NCBI GenBank assembly: GCA_964583095.1
Contig: CAZOVB010000005.1
Coordinates: forward strand, 62,001-126,000
Origin: CAZOVB01 sp964583095
GTDB lineage: Bacteria; Planctomycetota; Phycisphaerae; SM23-33
DNA length: 64,000 nt
Reading direction: 5' to 3'
Shown: positions 34,025 to 43,204 of the stretch, piece by piece
How positions within the stretch are numbered: the stretch's first letter is position 1
Layout: each line of letters opens with the position of its first letter
Notes under the pieces: generated by a model
Seen by the model: only the letters and a program-made list of their open reading frames with translations
Databases searched by the model: none
What the model was told of the DNA's origin: nothing
Made by a program: the position numbers and the translations under genes

Positions 34025-37000
34025 TCAGGGGCCTTCTATTGCCCCCGCATCCCGCCCCTTGCCGTTTGGGGCGATGCCATTGAAATCCCGCAGTTGTGGC
34101 CCGTCGAACTGCCACGCCCGCAGCTCCTGGATGTTCGTGCGGGCATCGGCCAGCGTCCCGCGAGAGACCCGAAGGAAGTCGATCAGCCCCTGGTAGTCTC
34201 TGCCGACCTCGAAGGGGGCCTCATTGGAAAGCGAAACACCCGCGGGAAGCGAGCAGTCCGCCTCCCGGACCGGATTGCCGTCGAGGAAAATCCGCATTTT
34301 TCCCGCGCGCCGGTCCACCTCGGCCAGGAGATGATGCCACTTTCCGTCGTTGACCTTCTCATCGCTGGTGACCGCGCTGATCTTGGAGGCCATCACCTGA
34401 AAAACCGCCCTGCCGTCGGGTGCGATGGCCAGCAGGTAGCCTTTTCGGTCCTTAAACTTGCTCACCAGCATCCCTCGGTTGCCTCGGCGAGCCCGGAAGT
34501 AGATCTCGATCAGGAAGTTATTGTCCTGCATATCGACGGTCTTGAACTCTTCGGGACCCACGGTAACCTCGCCTCGCCGTTTGTCGGTGTAGGTCGCTCC
34601 CTGGTTGAGGGCTTCGGGTGTCAGGACCGCAGGAGTGCCTTGGAACCGAAGAGCCGAGTCCACCCAGTCCTCCAGTTGCCCGCCCTGATAGCTCCGGGCG
34701 CCGGCCCAGTCGGCCTGGAGTGGATATCGCGGCATGTGGATATAGTGCTGCCTCTCGGGGTACGGCGACTGCATATACCAGTGGCTGTCGGTGATCTTCC
34801 CGGGATGGGCCTTGTTCTGATGGAAATGCCACTGGCCCACTTCGGCATACAGGCCCCAGGGGACGAAGACCTTCGCTCCCCGGCCATCGACGCCAGAGCC
34901 CGGCACCGGCCTCATATCGAAATTCTCCGGGTCGCGCAGCGGGGCCTGGTCGCTGATGATGCCAAGCTCGGACCGCAGGGCGCTTCGCTGCTCCAGCGCC
35001 TTGGCCATGGCCTGGGGATCATCGTAGACCTGCCCCGTATGCTCGAAGACGCCCACGTGTCCGGTAATGTGGTGGAGGATGTTATTGGCGTAGGCGATGG
35101 TGGCGTAGTCGAAGTTGCTGCCCTGCTTGCCGGCATCGGCGGCGTTGGGGTCCTGGTCACCCTTGGCCGGCTTGCCGTGCCGGAAGACCAGCTCCGAGAC
35201 GTCCTGGTAGATGTTGCCCAGGTAGGTCCATCGGCCCAGTTGGGGGGACTGATTCCGCGAAGCCTGGACGAACCGGTAGGCGGTGTTGTTGAAGATGCGG
35301 TTCTGGAAGCTGATGAGCGTCTGGAAGGCGGATTCGTTGGCGTACTTGCTGCCCAATTCGTTGTTGGCGCCCCAGGCGATGTTGTTGAATACGTACTTCT
35401 GATACGATCCATCCAGGTAGTAGCAGTGCCCGAACCGGGGGGTGCCGGTCTTTTTGTTCTGCTGGTCCCGCCAGCTTGCGTACCCGCCGGGATTGCGGAC
35501 CACGTTATCGAAGACATACCCCGGCCCGCCCTGGTTGATGTACAGCGCGCCCCAGTCGTTGCTGGCCAGGATGGGATCCACGATCTTGTTGTGGTGGATG
35601 ATCATGCGGCAGAAGGGGGCATCGACGCCCTGGCCATGGCCCTTGGTGCCGGCGATGTCCATTCCTCCCTGGTACGTCCGGTGGAGGAAGTTGCCCGCCA
35701 CGTGGACCTGCTCGGGATAGCGAAGGTTGACGGCGTGCTCGTGGCCCATGTGGGGAAAGCGCAGGCCTATCTCGTAGAGACGGTTGCGAAGCAGATCCAC
35801 CCGTCCAAGTCGGGAGCAATCCGCAGCGGTGCCTTTGCGCGGAGCGTTGCTCTTTACGTGGATCCCCCCGTGGTCGGTATAGCGGATGTCGTTGTCGGTA
35901 ATCGAAATCCCGTCGATGGTATCGGTGCCCGTAAGAGCCTCGATGCGGATGGCCTTGTTCACGTGCCGGAACGTGCAGTTGGAAATGCGGATGTTCCGCG
36001 CGGGGCCCAGGTTCCGGATCGCCGCTCCAAGCATGTCGCGGTCCTGGAAGATGAACAGCCACTGCTCCCAGACGTAGTTACTGAATCCAAAAGACAGGCC
36101 GCTGATCTCGACGTTCTCCAGGCCCGTCGCGTCCAGGAGGTTGATTCGCTTTGCGGCTTCGAGGGTCACCTTGCGCGGGTCGGCGTCGGCCTTGAGACGC
36201 AGGTAGAGCGTTCCGCCCGTTCCCTGCTTGTCGAACCAGTATTCGCCGGGGCTGTCGAGATAGTGCGGTTTGTCTTCCAGGAAGTAGCGATGGCCCTTGA
36301 TGAGGATGCCCGGCCCCAGAAACGGGGTCGTAAAGGCCAGGGCTTTTGTCTCGGGATCGAACCGCTCGACGCGGCTGGGCATGGGCATGCCCATCACGAT
36401 GCCCCACTCGGTGCGGACGGTGGCGCCTTCGTAGTATTCCGCATCTTCGGTCAGGTTGGTGGTATCGATGCCGTAGACGCCGTTGGAAATCTTTGAGCGT
36501 TTGTCCGGCAGGGACATGTGCTTCCACCACTGGGGGTTCTCCCACTGCCACCACTGGCTCATCACGTCCTGGGGATCGCTGACCTCCCAGTTGGGCGTCC
36601 GGGCAAGGGGGATGCGCCTGGCCTGTCCGTCCTGGTCCATCTGCCACAGCCCGCGCGGGGCGTAGTCCAGCCGGACTTTCCAAACCTTGTCGCCTTCGGG
36701 GATGTCCGGGTGCTCGCTGCCCTTGGTCCAGCCGGTTACGACCTCCGAACCGCTGATCAGGGCCTGGCCCGAGCCCCAGGAAGGATCGCGCGTCAGACGC
36801 AGGGGCGTCCGCTGGGTTCCCCCGGCCCCCTTGGGGGCTCTCAGATGCCCGCGATAGACCACCCCGCTCTTGAAGACGTAGGTATCGGCCTGCGTGTCGG
36901 CCTTGGCTCTTCCCGTCGAGGCCGGGTCCCAGGGATGGTGCTTCCAGGGCTGATCCTTCGTGCCCGGGTTCTTGTCGCTGCCACCGGCGAAGTCGATGTA

Positions 37001-37177
37001 GCGCACCTCTCTGCCGGCCTGAAAGACGAAGGGCTCGGGCGTCCATTCCAGATCGCCCGTGGGAATCACCTTCGCGTGGGTCTTCTGCCAGGAGAACTCC
37101 TGTCCCCAGGCCGGGCTCAGAAGAAGGCAGACAAGGACAGCAGACAAGGCGGAAAGCAGAAGTGATTGGCGGATCAT
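34025..37177 (-). CDS. Secreted right-handed beta-helix protein with C-terminal LamG-like domain
   Basis: 1050 residues from ATG 37177, AGGA upstream. Signal peptide MIRQSLLLSALSAVLVCLLLSPAWG. The mature start region YIDFAGGSDKNPGTKDQPWK is typical of pectate-lyase-like/DUF1565 parallel beta-helix proteins, and repeats such as NVEISGLSFGFSNYVW, NIRISNCTFRHVNKAIRIEA and RYTDHGGIHVKSN form the helix (residues about 280-600). The final 200 residues (FLIEIYFRARRGNRGMLVSKF, GKWHHLLAEVDR, MRIFLDGNPV) are a concanavalin-like LamG fold that probably binds glycans. Likely an extracellular polysaccharide-active or -binding protein; no lyase catalytic triad confirmed. Confidence 0.87.
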   Translation of the reverse strand: MIRQSLLLSALSAVLVCLLLSPAWGQEFSWQKTHAKVIPTGDLEWTPEPFVFQAGREVRYIDFAGGSDKNPGTKDQPWKHHPWDPASTGRAKADTQADTYVFKSGVVYRGHLRAPKGAGGTQRTPLRLTRDPSWGSGQALISGSEVVTGWTKGSEHPDIPEGDKVWKVRLDYAPRGLWQMDQDGQARRIPLARTPNWEVSDPQDVMSQWWQWENPQWWKHMSLPDKRSKISNGVYGIDTTNLTEDAEYYEGATVRTEWGIVMGMPMPSRVERFDPETKALAFTTPFLGPGILIKGHRYFLEDKPHYLDSPGEYWFDKQGTGGTLYLRLKADADPRKVTLEAAKRINLLDATGLENVEISGLSFGFSNYVWEQWLFIFQDRDMLGAAIRNLGPARNIRISNCTFRHVNKAIRIEALTGTDTIDGISITDNDIRYTDHGGIHVKSNAPRKGTAADCSRLGRVDLLRNRLYEIGLRFPHMGHEHAVNLRYPEQVHVAGNFLHRTYQGGMDIAGTKGHGQGVDAPFCRMIIHHNKIVDPILASNDWGALYINQGGPGYVFDNVVRNPGGYASWRDQQNKKTGTPRFGHCYYLDGSYQKYVFNNIAWGANNELGSKYANESAFQTLISFQNRIFNNTAYRFVQASRNQSPQLGRWTYLGNIYQDVSELVFRHGKPAKGDQDPNAADAGKQGSNFDYATIAYANNILHHITGHVGVFEHTGQVYDDPQAMAKALEQRSALRSELGIISDQAPLRDPENFDMRPVPGSGVDGRGAKVFVPWGLYAEVGQWHFHQNKAHPGKITDSHWYMQSPYPERQHYIHMPRYPLQADWAGARSYQGGQLEDWVDSALRFQGTPAVLTPEALNQGATYTDKRRGEVTVGPEEFKTVDMQDNNFLIEIYFRARRGNRGMLVSKFKDRKGYLLAIAPDGRAVFQVMASKISAVTSDEKVNDGKWHHLLAEVDRRAGKMRIFLDGNPVREADCSLPAGVSLSNEAPFEVGRDYQGLIDFLRVSRGTLADARTNIQELRAWQFDGPQLRDFNGIAPNGKGRDAGAIEGP

Positions 37178-37376
37178 GACAGGGTCCTCAAGAGACAAGA
37201 AAGTTCCGGAGCCGTTGCAGGTATTGTAACCCTCTGTCTCGGGAGTGGTTCCGCAGAAAGCTCGGCAGGGCCCGGCAAAAACAGCCCCGGAGGAGGCTTT
37301 GCCCCTCGCTCCGCCAGAGCGATCTGCCGAAGAATGCCTGGGGGCAAAGAAATGCATCTTCTAGGCCGTCAGCACG

Positions 37377-38804
37377 TTACGCCGACAACTCCTGGAGCGT
37401 TGCGATGAAGGTCTCGCTCCGGTTCAGATGCTCCATGGGTACGAAGATGTAGAACGCCTTTCTTTCTTCGGTGGCAACCGGAGCACCGAACAGCTGCTCG
37501 TAAGAGGAAAACCCGGACCCGGCCTCCACCATGATTTCCCCTGTGCGAATGGCGATCACTTTCTGAGGAATCTGCTCAACTACGAGGCTTCCCTCGACCA
37601 TCTTTTCCATGTCCTCAATCTTCTCAGCAGCAACGTTTTCAATGAAGATCAAGTCACTGGCCGTCTTATCTGAGAAGAGCCTGCCAAATTCGATCGACGT
37701 CTTCCAGAGCGCCTTGCGGGTGTGCTGTCGGAAGAGAAATTCTTCGGCCTCCGGTATCTCGGCGTGGTGTTGGCGAAGGCGGACGGTCAGATCTTGGTCG
37801 GTGGGCAGATAGGCCCTCCAACCGTCGCATACATCCACCTCACGCCGCAAGGCCTCTACGGAGAACAGCCCGCTGAGGAGCTCATCTGGGTCGTCGGGAG
37901 AAAGCAAGGAAGCCAGCCTCCGCACTGCCGTTTTCAACAAGTACTGATTATAAACAACTTTGTGATGGCCGAACACCCATCTGTGCATGTAGTTTCTGGC
38001 GTCGATGACGCTCTGAAGGACCGACAGGGCGCTCTTGCTGAAAGCCAACCGATGCCCGGCTTCGTCGTAGGTCAGTGACGACAGAAGCCTGTGGGTGTCG
38101 ATGGAAGCATTGTCGATGCCCGAGGCCCACGTGTCCCGCATGATGTAGTCCAATTTGTCCACATCGATGGCACGGCCGTTGAGGAGGGAGATCAGGCAGT
38201 TCTCGAGCTGCGTTTGGGCGCGCTCTGCACCAAGGTGCCGACAGCCCAGGATCATTCTGCCTGCAAGGAGTGGATCGCCTCCCAGCTCTTCCACGGCTTT
38301 GGAAAAATCAGTCAAGACCAGTATCGCGGCGGCCTTCTCATGCGGCGAGGGACTGTTGGCTCCGGGCGCCGTGAAGTCGTCACTGAAGGCCTGGTTGTCG
38401 GCTGCTTCCAGCAAGATCGGTTTCAACCGAGACGTTTCTTCAGTCGGAGTCAAGTCGTAGTAGAACTCGAAGGTGTGCAAAAACGGTGAATGGGCACAGT
38501 CGTGCAAGAGACATGCCAATGAGAATGTCTTCTCGTACGATGCCCATTCTCCCTCGCTTATGCCTCCGAAGCAGTCGCGGGCGTTCTCTTGGAAATGGCG
38601 GAAAGCCCTTTGGCCGAAGCGATAGGTCCCCAGGGAATGGGAGAATCTGCAATGACGCGCCCCCGGAAACAGTACCCGCATTCCCGTCTGCTCGACCTCC
38701 CGTAGCCTCTGGAATATGGGCGTATCGATGATCTTTTCGCAGAACTCCGATGAGACTGGAATGTACCCGTGCACCGGGTCACGGAACTCTTTGGTCTTCG
38801 CCAA
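37377..38804 (-). CDS. HD domain phosphohydrolase (SAMHD1/dGTPase-like)
   Basis: 475 residues. Opens with the family hallmark KTKEFRDPVHGYIPVSSEF; then RFSHSLGTYRFG, the HD motif LACLLHDCAHSPFLHTFE, and AIDVDKLDYIMRDTWASG. This is the metal-binding pattern H...HD...D of the SAMHD1-like dNTP triphosphohydrolases. Many such proteins deplete dNTPs, some in phage defence, but activity cannot be inferred. A small unknown protein precedes it by 26 bases on the same strand, forming a two-gene unit whose composition is slightly less GC-rich than its surroundings. Confidence 0.9.
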   Translation of the reverse strand: MAKTKEFRDPVHGYIPVSSEFCEKIIDTPIFQRLREVEQTGMRVLFPGARHCRFSHSLGTYRFGQRAFRHFQENARDCFGGISEGEWASYEKTFSLACLLHDCAHSPFLHTFEFYYDLTPTEETSRLKPILLEAADNQAFSDDFTAPGANSPSPHEKAAAILVLTDFSKAVEELGGDPLLAGRMILGCRHLGAERAQTQLENCLISLLNGRAIDVDKLDYIMRDTWASGIDNASIDTHRLLSSLTYDEAGHRLAFSKSALSVLQSVIDARNYMHRWVFGHHKVVYNQYLLKTAVRRLASLLSPDDPDELLSGLFSVEALRREVDVCDGWRAYLPTDQDLTVRLRQHHAEIPEAEEFLFRQHTRKALWKTSIEFGRLFSDKTASDLIFIENVAAEKIEDMEKMVEGSLVVEQIPQKVIAIRTGEIMVEAGSGFSSYEQLFGAPVATEERKAFYIFVPMEHLNRSETFIATLQELSA

Positions 38805-38830
38805 GGCTCCACCCCACTTTGCTGCCGAGA

Positions 38831-39151
38831 CTATGCCGTGGCTTCAGCGCACTGGCGCAAATGCTCTCGGATATCGACCGAAAAGCGCCGGTTAACCGTC
38901 TTATCGAGGAAGTCGCGCGTGGAGAAAGAACCAAATCCATCCTGGCGGGCGATTTCGTTTCCGTTGAGACTGACGACCTCGGGGTACTCCTCGATAACGC
39001 TGAAGACAGAAGCGTCTGAGATGTCCACGTATGCGTGATGAAACTTCTGCTTGAATGCGGCAGCGAAGTTCGCAAGCTGGGCCAAGTCAACCTGTGCTTT
39101 TGCCTGCAAGACGTTGAGAATGACGCAACGAGAATCGATGTGAATGCACAC
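38831..39151 (-). CDS. Small protein of unknown function, partner of the HD phosphohydrolase
   Basis: 106 residues from GTG 39151, chosen because GAGGGAG lies seven bases upstream; an upstream ATG at 39184 lacks a site. The sequence (VCIHIDSRCVILNVLQAKAQ..., VDISDASVFSVIEEYPEVVS, TVNRRFSVDIREHLRQ) looks like a compact alpha/beta domain that I do not recognise. It is 26 bases ahead of the HD phosphohydrolase and very probably co-transcribed. A regulator, inhibitor or sensor partner is conceivable but unproven. Confidence 0.65.
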   Translation of the reverse strand: MCIHIDSRCVILNVLQAKAQVDLAQLANFAAAFKQKFHHAYVDISDASVFSVIEEYPEVVSLNGNEIARQDGFGSFSTRDFLDKTVNRRFSVDIREHLRQCAEATA

Positions 39152-39374
39152 GCGTTCTCTCCCTCTGGCAGAAATCCCTGTCAAATCTTGCCCTCAGGCC
39201 GCTCCTTCGGGATCATCCTGTCCACCATACGCAGACCTACCGGTATCGTCAAGGCGCAAAACCACGGCGAGTTTAGGGACGGAATTCTCCAGGGCGCATC
39301 CTTCCAAGAAGACTGCTGAATCGCTACCATGCACGTGTGAAATCTCCATGGACCCTTTGCACGGACGCACGCCC

Positions 39375-42300
39375 ATGAATCCTTTCTGCCATCTGCACGT
39401 TCATTCGCACTACTCCCTGCTGGACGGGGGAAACCGCATCAAGGACCTGGTTTCCACCGCCAGGAGCCACGGCATGAAGAGCCTGGCCTTGACCGACCAC
39501 GGGAATCTCTTCGGAGCCATCGACTTCTATACCACCTGCCAGGCCGAGGGAATCAAACCCCTGCTGGGCATGGAAGCCTATATCTCCCCCACCACCCGGC
39601 AGGACCGGTCGATGGGCTCGATCTCCCAGGCGGCCTACCACCTGCTGCTGCTGGCCACCGACCGGGAGGGATGGAAGAACCTCCTGCGCCTTTCCAGCCG
39701 GGCCTACCTGGAGGGGTTCTATTACAGGCCGCGGATTGACCGGGAACTGCTTTCCCAGTTCAACAAGGGCCTCATCTGCACCAGCGCCTGCCTGGGCGGG
39801 GAGATTCCCCAGGCCCTGCTGAGCGGACAGGAGGCCAGCGCCCGCCGAATCGCCCAGGACTACGTGGACATCTTCGGCAAGGAACGCTTCTTCCTGGAGG
39901 TCCAGAACCAGGGCGAGGGCGACCAGGAGAAAGTAAACCCCCTGCTGGTGCAACTGGCCCGGCAGATGGATCTGCGACTGGTCGGAACCAACGACGTGCA
40001 CTTCCTGAAACGCAGTTCCCAGCAGAGCCACCAGGTCCTCACCTGCATCTCCACCGGAAAGACGCTGGAGGACACGGGCAAGATGGCCTATTCGCCTGAG
40101 CTGTATCTCAAGAGCCCCGAAGAGATGCACCAAGCCCTGAAGCACTTTCCCGAGGCGGCCACCAATACCCTGGCCATCGACGAGATGTGCAACATCGAGC
40201 TGGACTTTACCGAAAAACACCTGCCCGTCTACGACTGTCCCGAGGGGGAAGACTCCAACAGCCACCTTCGCAAGCTGGCCATCCGGGGACTGGAACAGCG
40301 GTTCGAGGGCAGATCGATCCCCGAGGATTACCAGGAACGCCTCGAACACGAATTGAAGGTCATCGAGGACAAGGGATACAGTTCGTATTTTCTCATCGTC
40401 AATGACTTCGTGCAGTTCGCCCGCCGCAACGACATCCCCTCGGCTCCGCGTGGCAGCGGCGTGGCCACCCTGCTGGGCTACTGCCTGGGCGTGGCTGATA
40501 TCGACCCGCTGCGCTACGGGCTGCTCTTCGAGCGATTCACCGACCCCCAGCGGGAGGAAGATCCCGATATCGATATCGACATCTGCCAGGAGGGCCGATC
40601 CAAGGTCATCCAGTACGTCCGGGAGAAATACGGCCACGTAGCGCAGATCATCACCTACGGAACACTCAAGGCCCGGGCGTGCATCCGCGACGTGGGCCGC
40701 GTCATGGATATCCCCCTGCCGGAAGTGGACACCATTGCCAAGCTGATCCCCGAAGGGCCGAAGGTCACGCTGAAAAAGGCCCTGGAGACCGAACCGGATC
40801 TGCAGAAACTCTACGACAGCGACGCGCGCGTCAAGCAGATGATCGACTACAGCCTGGAGCTGGAGGGGCTTGCACGCCACAGCGGTATCCACGCCGCGGG
40901 GGTGATCGTCTGCGATGAGCCCCTGGAGGATCTGGTTCCCCTTTGTCGCCAGGCCGACAGCGAAGATGCCGTCACGCAGTGGGACGGACCCACCTGCGAA
41001 AAGGCCGGCATGATGAAGATGGACTTCCTGGGCCTGCGAACCCTGACGATCATTCAGCGGGCGCGGGAACTGGTCCGCGAGGCGACCGGAGAAGACATCG
41101 ACCCGGAGAAGCTGCCCCTGGACGATCAGGAGGTCTTTGACCTGTTCCGACGGGGCCTGACCGACGGGGTGTTCCAGTTTGAATCCGACGGGATGAAGAA
41201 CGTCCTGCTCCAGATGCAGCCCGGACGCATCGAGGAACTCATCGCCGCAAACGCCATGTACCGCCCCGGGCCCATGGAGCTGATCCCCACCTACTGCGCC
41301 CGGAAAAACAAAGAAGAAGAGATCCCATCGGTGCACCCGCTGGTGGACGACCTGCTGGCTGAGACGTACGGAATCATGGCCTACCAGGAACAGGTCATGC
41401 AGGTGCTCAACCGCCTGGGCAAGCTGCCTCTGAACCGCGCGCTGACGCTGATCAAGGCGATCTCGAAGAAAAAAGAAAAGGTCATCGCGGCCGAGAAGCC
41501 CAACTTCCTCAAAGGCGCCGAAGAAAACGGCATTGCCCCTGCCGACGCGGAAGAACTCTTCGCCCTGATCCTGAAATTCGCCGGGTACGGTTTCAACAAG
41601 GCCCACTCCACCCGGTACGCCGTGGTGGCCTACCAGACCGCCTACTTCAAGGTGCACCATCCCAAGCAGTTCCTGGCTGCGACGCTGACCTTTGAATGCG
41701 GCGACACCGACAAGGTCGTGCAGTACATGGCCGAGGCGGCGCGGATGAAGGTCAAGATCCTCCCGCCGGATATCAACACCTGCGGCTCGGACTTTGCCGT
41801 GGACGGCGACTCGGTTCGTTTCGGCCTGTCGGCGGTCAAGGGCGTGGGGCACAAAGCCGTCGAGGCCATCGTGGAAGCTCGCAAGGAAGTCGGCCAGTTC
41901 CGCGACCTCTACCACTTCTGCGAGCACGTGGATCTGCGTGCGGTGAATCGCACTACGATCGAAGCGCTGATCAAGTGCGGAGGCTTCGATGCCCTCGGGG
42001 CCAACCGGGCGGCCATGGTCAAGGCCCTGGACCAGGCGATCGAGATCGGTCACTCAGCCGCCAAGCAGCGACGCAGCGGGCAGATGAGCTTTTTCGGCTC
42101 GATGATCGAGCAGCCCAAGAGCGCTCCTCGCTTTCCGGATGTCGAGCCCTGGAGCGAAACGCAACTGCTCCAGGTTGAGAAGGAAACCCTGGGCTTCTAT
42201 ATCACCTCGCATCCGCTGGTCAAGTATGGCCGGGAGATCGAGGCCCTGGCCCAGCCGGAAAACATGAAGCTCACGCGGCTGGACACGATAGGCCACGGGA

Positions 42301-42917
42301 CACGGGTAGCCCTGGGATGCATGATCTCCCAGGTCAGGCCGACTTTTACCAAGAAGGACGGCAAGAAGATGGCGATGATGACGGTGGAGGATCTGAGCGG
42401 CAAGTCCGACGCGGTCGTCTTCCCCCGCAGCTACGAACAGTACGCTGAGCTGCTCATCCCGGACAACATCGTGTTTCTCGTCGGATCGGTCGACCGCCAG
42501 CGGGAAAGGCCCAGCATCCTGGTCGACCAGGTGCTGCCGGTCGACGAAGCGGTGGAGAAGTTCACGGCTGAGCTTCGACTTCGCCTCAGCGGTTCCCACC
42601 TGCACGAGGAGCGGATCCGGGATCTTCAGCAGCTCCTGCGAGGCCACCCGGGCAACATTCCCCTGTTCCTGCACGTGCGTCCCGCGGGGCGTCCGGACGT
42701 ACTGACGGTGATCCGCCCGAGCCAGGACTGGAAGGTGGGCATAAGCCGAAGTCTGCTCGAAAACCTGGAGACCTTCTTTACCGACCAGGAGCCGATCCGC
42801 CTCGTGCCGCGGAATCTGCCCTCGTCCAACGGCAGAAAGCGCCGCTTCTACCCCAAACAGGGCGACTCAGGCAACGGATCCAAGGAGATTTCGGAAGCGG
42901 TGACCCGATTTAACTGA
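39375..42917 (+). CDS. dnaE: DNA polymerase III alpha subunit
   Basis: About 1180 residues from ATG 39375 (MNPFCHLHVHSHYSLLDG); an in-frame ATG at 39348 is the alternative, neither with a strong ribosome site. PHP domain at the N-terminus (HVHSHYS, LTDHGNLFGAIDFY), polymerase catalytic Asp pair in EDPDIDIDICQEGR, third Asp in KMDFLGLRTL, the fingers, and an OB fold (RVALGCMISQVRPTFTKKDG). The motif reads DIDIC where DIDIDF is common, a conservative change. The sliding-clamp-binding region is within the C-terminal part. dnaA follows 287 bases downstream on the same strand. Confidence 0.97.
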   Translation: MNPFCHLHVHSHYSLLDGGNRIKDLVSTARSHGMKSLALTDHGNLFGAIDFYTTCQAEGIKPLLGMEAYISPTTRQDRSMGSISQAAYHLLLLATDREGWKNLLRLSSRAYLEGFYYRPRIDRELLSQFNKGLICTSACLGGEIPQALLSGQEASARRIAQDYVDIFGKERFFLEVQNQGEGDQEKVNPLLVQLARQMDLRLVGTNDVHFLKRSSQQSHQVLTCISTGKTLEDTGKMAYSPELYLKSPEEMHQALKHFPEAATNTLAIDEMCNIELDFTEKHLPVYDCPEGEDSNSHLRKLAIRGLEQRFEGRSIPEDYQERLEHELKVIEDKGYSSYFLIVNDFVQFARRNDIPSAPRGSGVATLLGYCLGVADIDPLRYGLLFERFTDPQREEDPDIDIDICQEGRSKVIQYVREKYGHVAQIITYGTLKARACIRDVGRVMDIPLPEVDTIAKLIPEGPKVTLKKALETEPDLQKLYDSDARVKQMIDYSLELEGLARHSGIHAAGVIVCDEPLEDLVPLCRQADSEDAVTQWDGPTCEKAGMMKMDFLGLRTLTIIQRARELVREATGEDIDPEKLPLDDQEVFDLFRRGLTDGVFQFESDGMKNVLLQMQPGRIEELIAANAMYRPGPMELIPTYCARKNKEEEIPSVHPLVDDLLAETYGIMAYQEQVMQVLNRLGKLPLNRALTLIKAISKKKEKVIAAEKPNFLKGAEENGIAPADAEELFALILKFAGYGFNKAHSTRYAVVAYQTAYFKVHHPKQFLAATLTFECGDTDKVVQYMAEAARMKVKILPPDINTCGSDFAVDGDSVRFGLSAVKGVGHKAVEAIVEARKEVGQFRDLYHFCEHVDLRAVNRTTIEALIKCGGFDALGANRAAMVKALDQAIEIGHSAAKQRRSGQMSFFGSMIEQPKSAPRFPDVEPWSETQLLQVEKETLGFYITSHPLVKYGREIEALAQPENMKLTRLDTIGHGTRVALGCMISQVRPTFTKKDGKKMAMMTVEDLSGKSDAVVFPRSYEQYAELLIPDNIVFLVGSVDRQRERPSILVDQVLPVDEAVEKFTAELRLRLSGSHLHEERIRDLQQLLRGHPGNIPLFLHVRPAGRPDVLTVIRPSQDWKVGISRSLLENLETFFTDQEPIRLVPRNLPSSNGRKRRFYPKQGDSGNGSKEISEAVTRFN

Positions 42918-42924
42918 GGAAAAG

Positions 42925-43021
42925 TTATCAACAGGCTTTTCTCGGAATTTCGGGGCTCTTTATCTCATCGAGACCAAGCTTTCCAGATGTTATCCACAAT
43001 TTACCCACCGAATGTGGATTG
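42925..43021. promoter_or_regulatory. DnaA-box cluster between dnaE and dnaA
   Basis: TTATCAACA at 42925-42933 (one mismatch), a perfect TTATCCACA at 42990-42998, and TGTGGATTG at 43013-43021 (two mismatches, opposite strand) lie just upstream of the dnaA promoter. They suggest DnaA autoregulation; an origin is possible but no long AT-rich unwinding element is evident here. The 13-mer GTTATCAACAGGC starting at 42924 recurs at 46920. Confidence 0.6.
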
Positions 43022-43039
43022 TTGAGGGCGGTTTTGGTT

Positions 43040-43068
43040 TTGACGGCCCAAAAAGGTCTTCTTACACT
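43040..43068 (+). promoter_or_regulatory. Candidate dnaA promoter
   Basis: TTGACG at 43040-43045 (-35), a 17-base spacer, and TACACT at 43063-43068 (-10) sit directly downstream of the DnaA boxes. Transcription would start near 43075, giving a leader of about 130 bases before the dnaA ATG. Confidence 0.4.
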
Positions 43069-43204
43069 GAATCGCAATTGACCGGCGAGGCGTCGCAAGG
43101 ATGCGAATCTACCGCCAGCCAGGGCCCGGGCCTGCCATGCACGCCGGGGCATTTCTTTTGGACGACAGGGCAGCAGCATCAGCGACGAAAGGCGGAGGCA
43201 GCAA

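Noticed and set aside
33902..36496. Open frame of about 864 codons on the plus strand
   Set aside because: It is the antisense of the beta-helix/LamG gene, whose signal peptide, domain motifs and codon use are clear. GC-rich genes commonly leave such open antisense frames.
39324..42053. Open frame of about 909 codons on the minus strand
   Set aside because: Antisense of dnaE, with no recognised domain and a His/Gln/Asp-rich composition typical of shadow frames.
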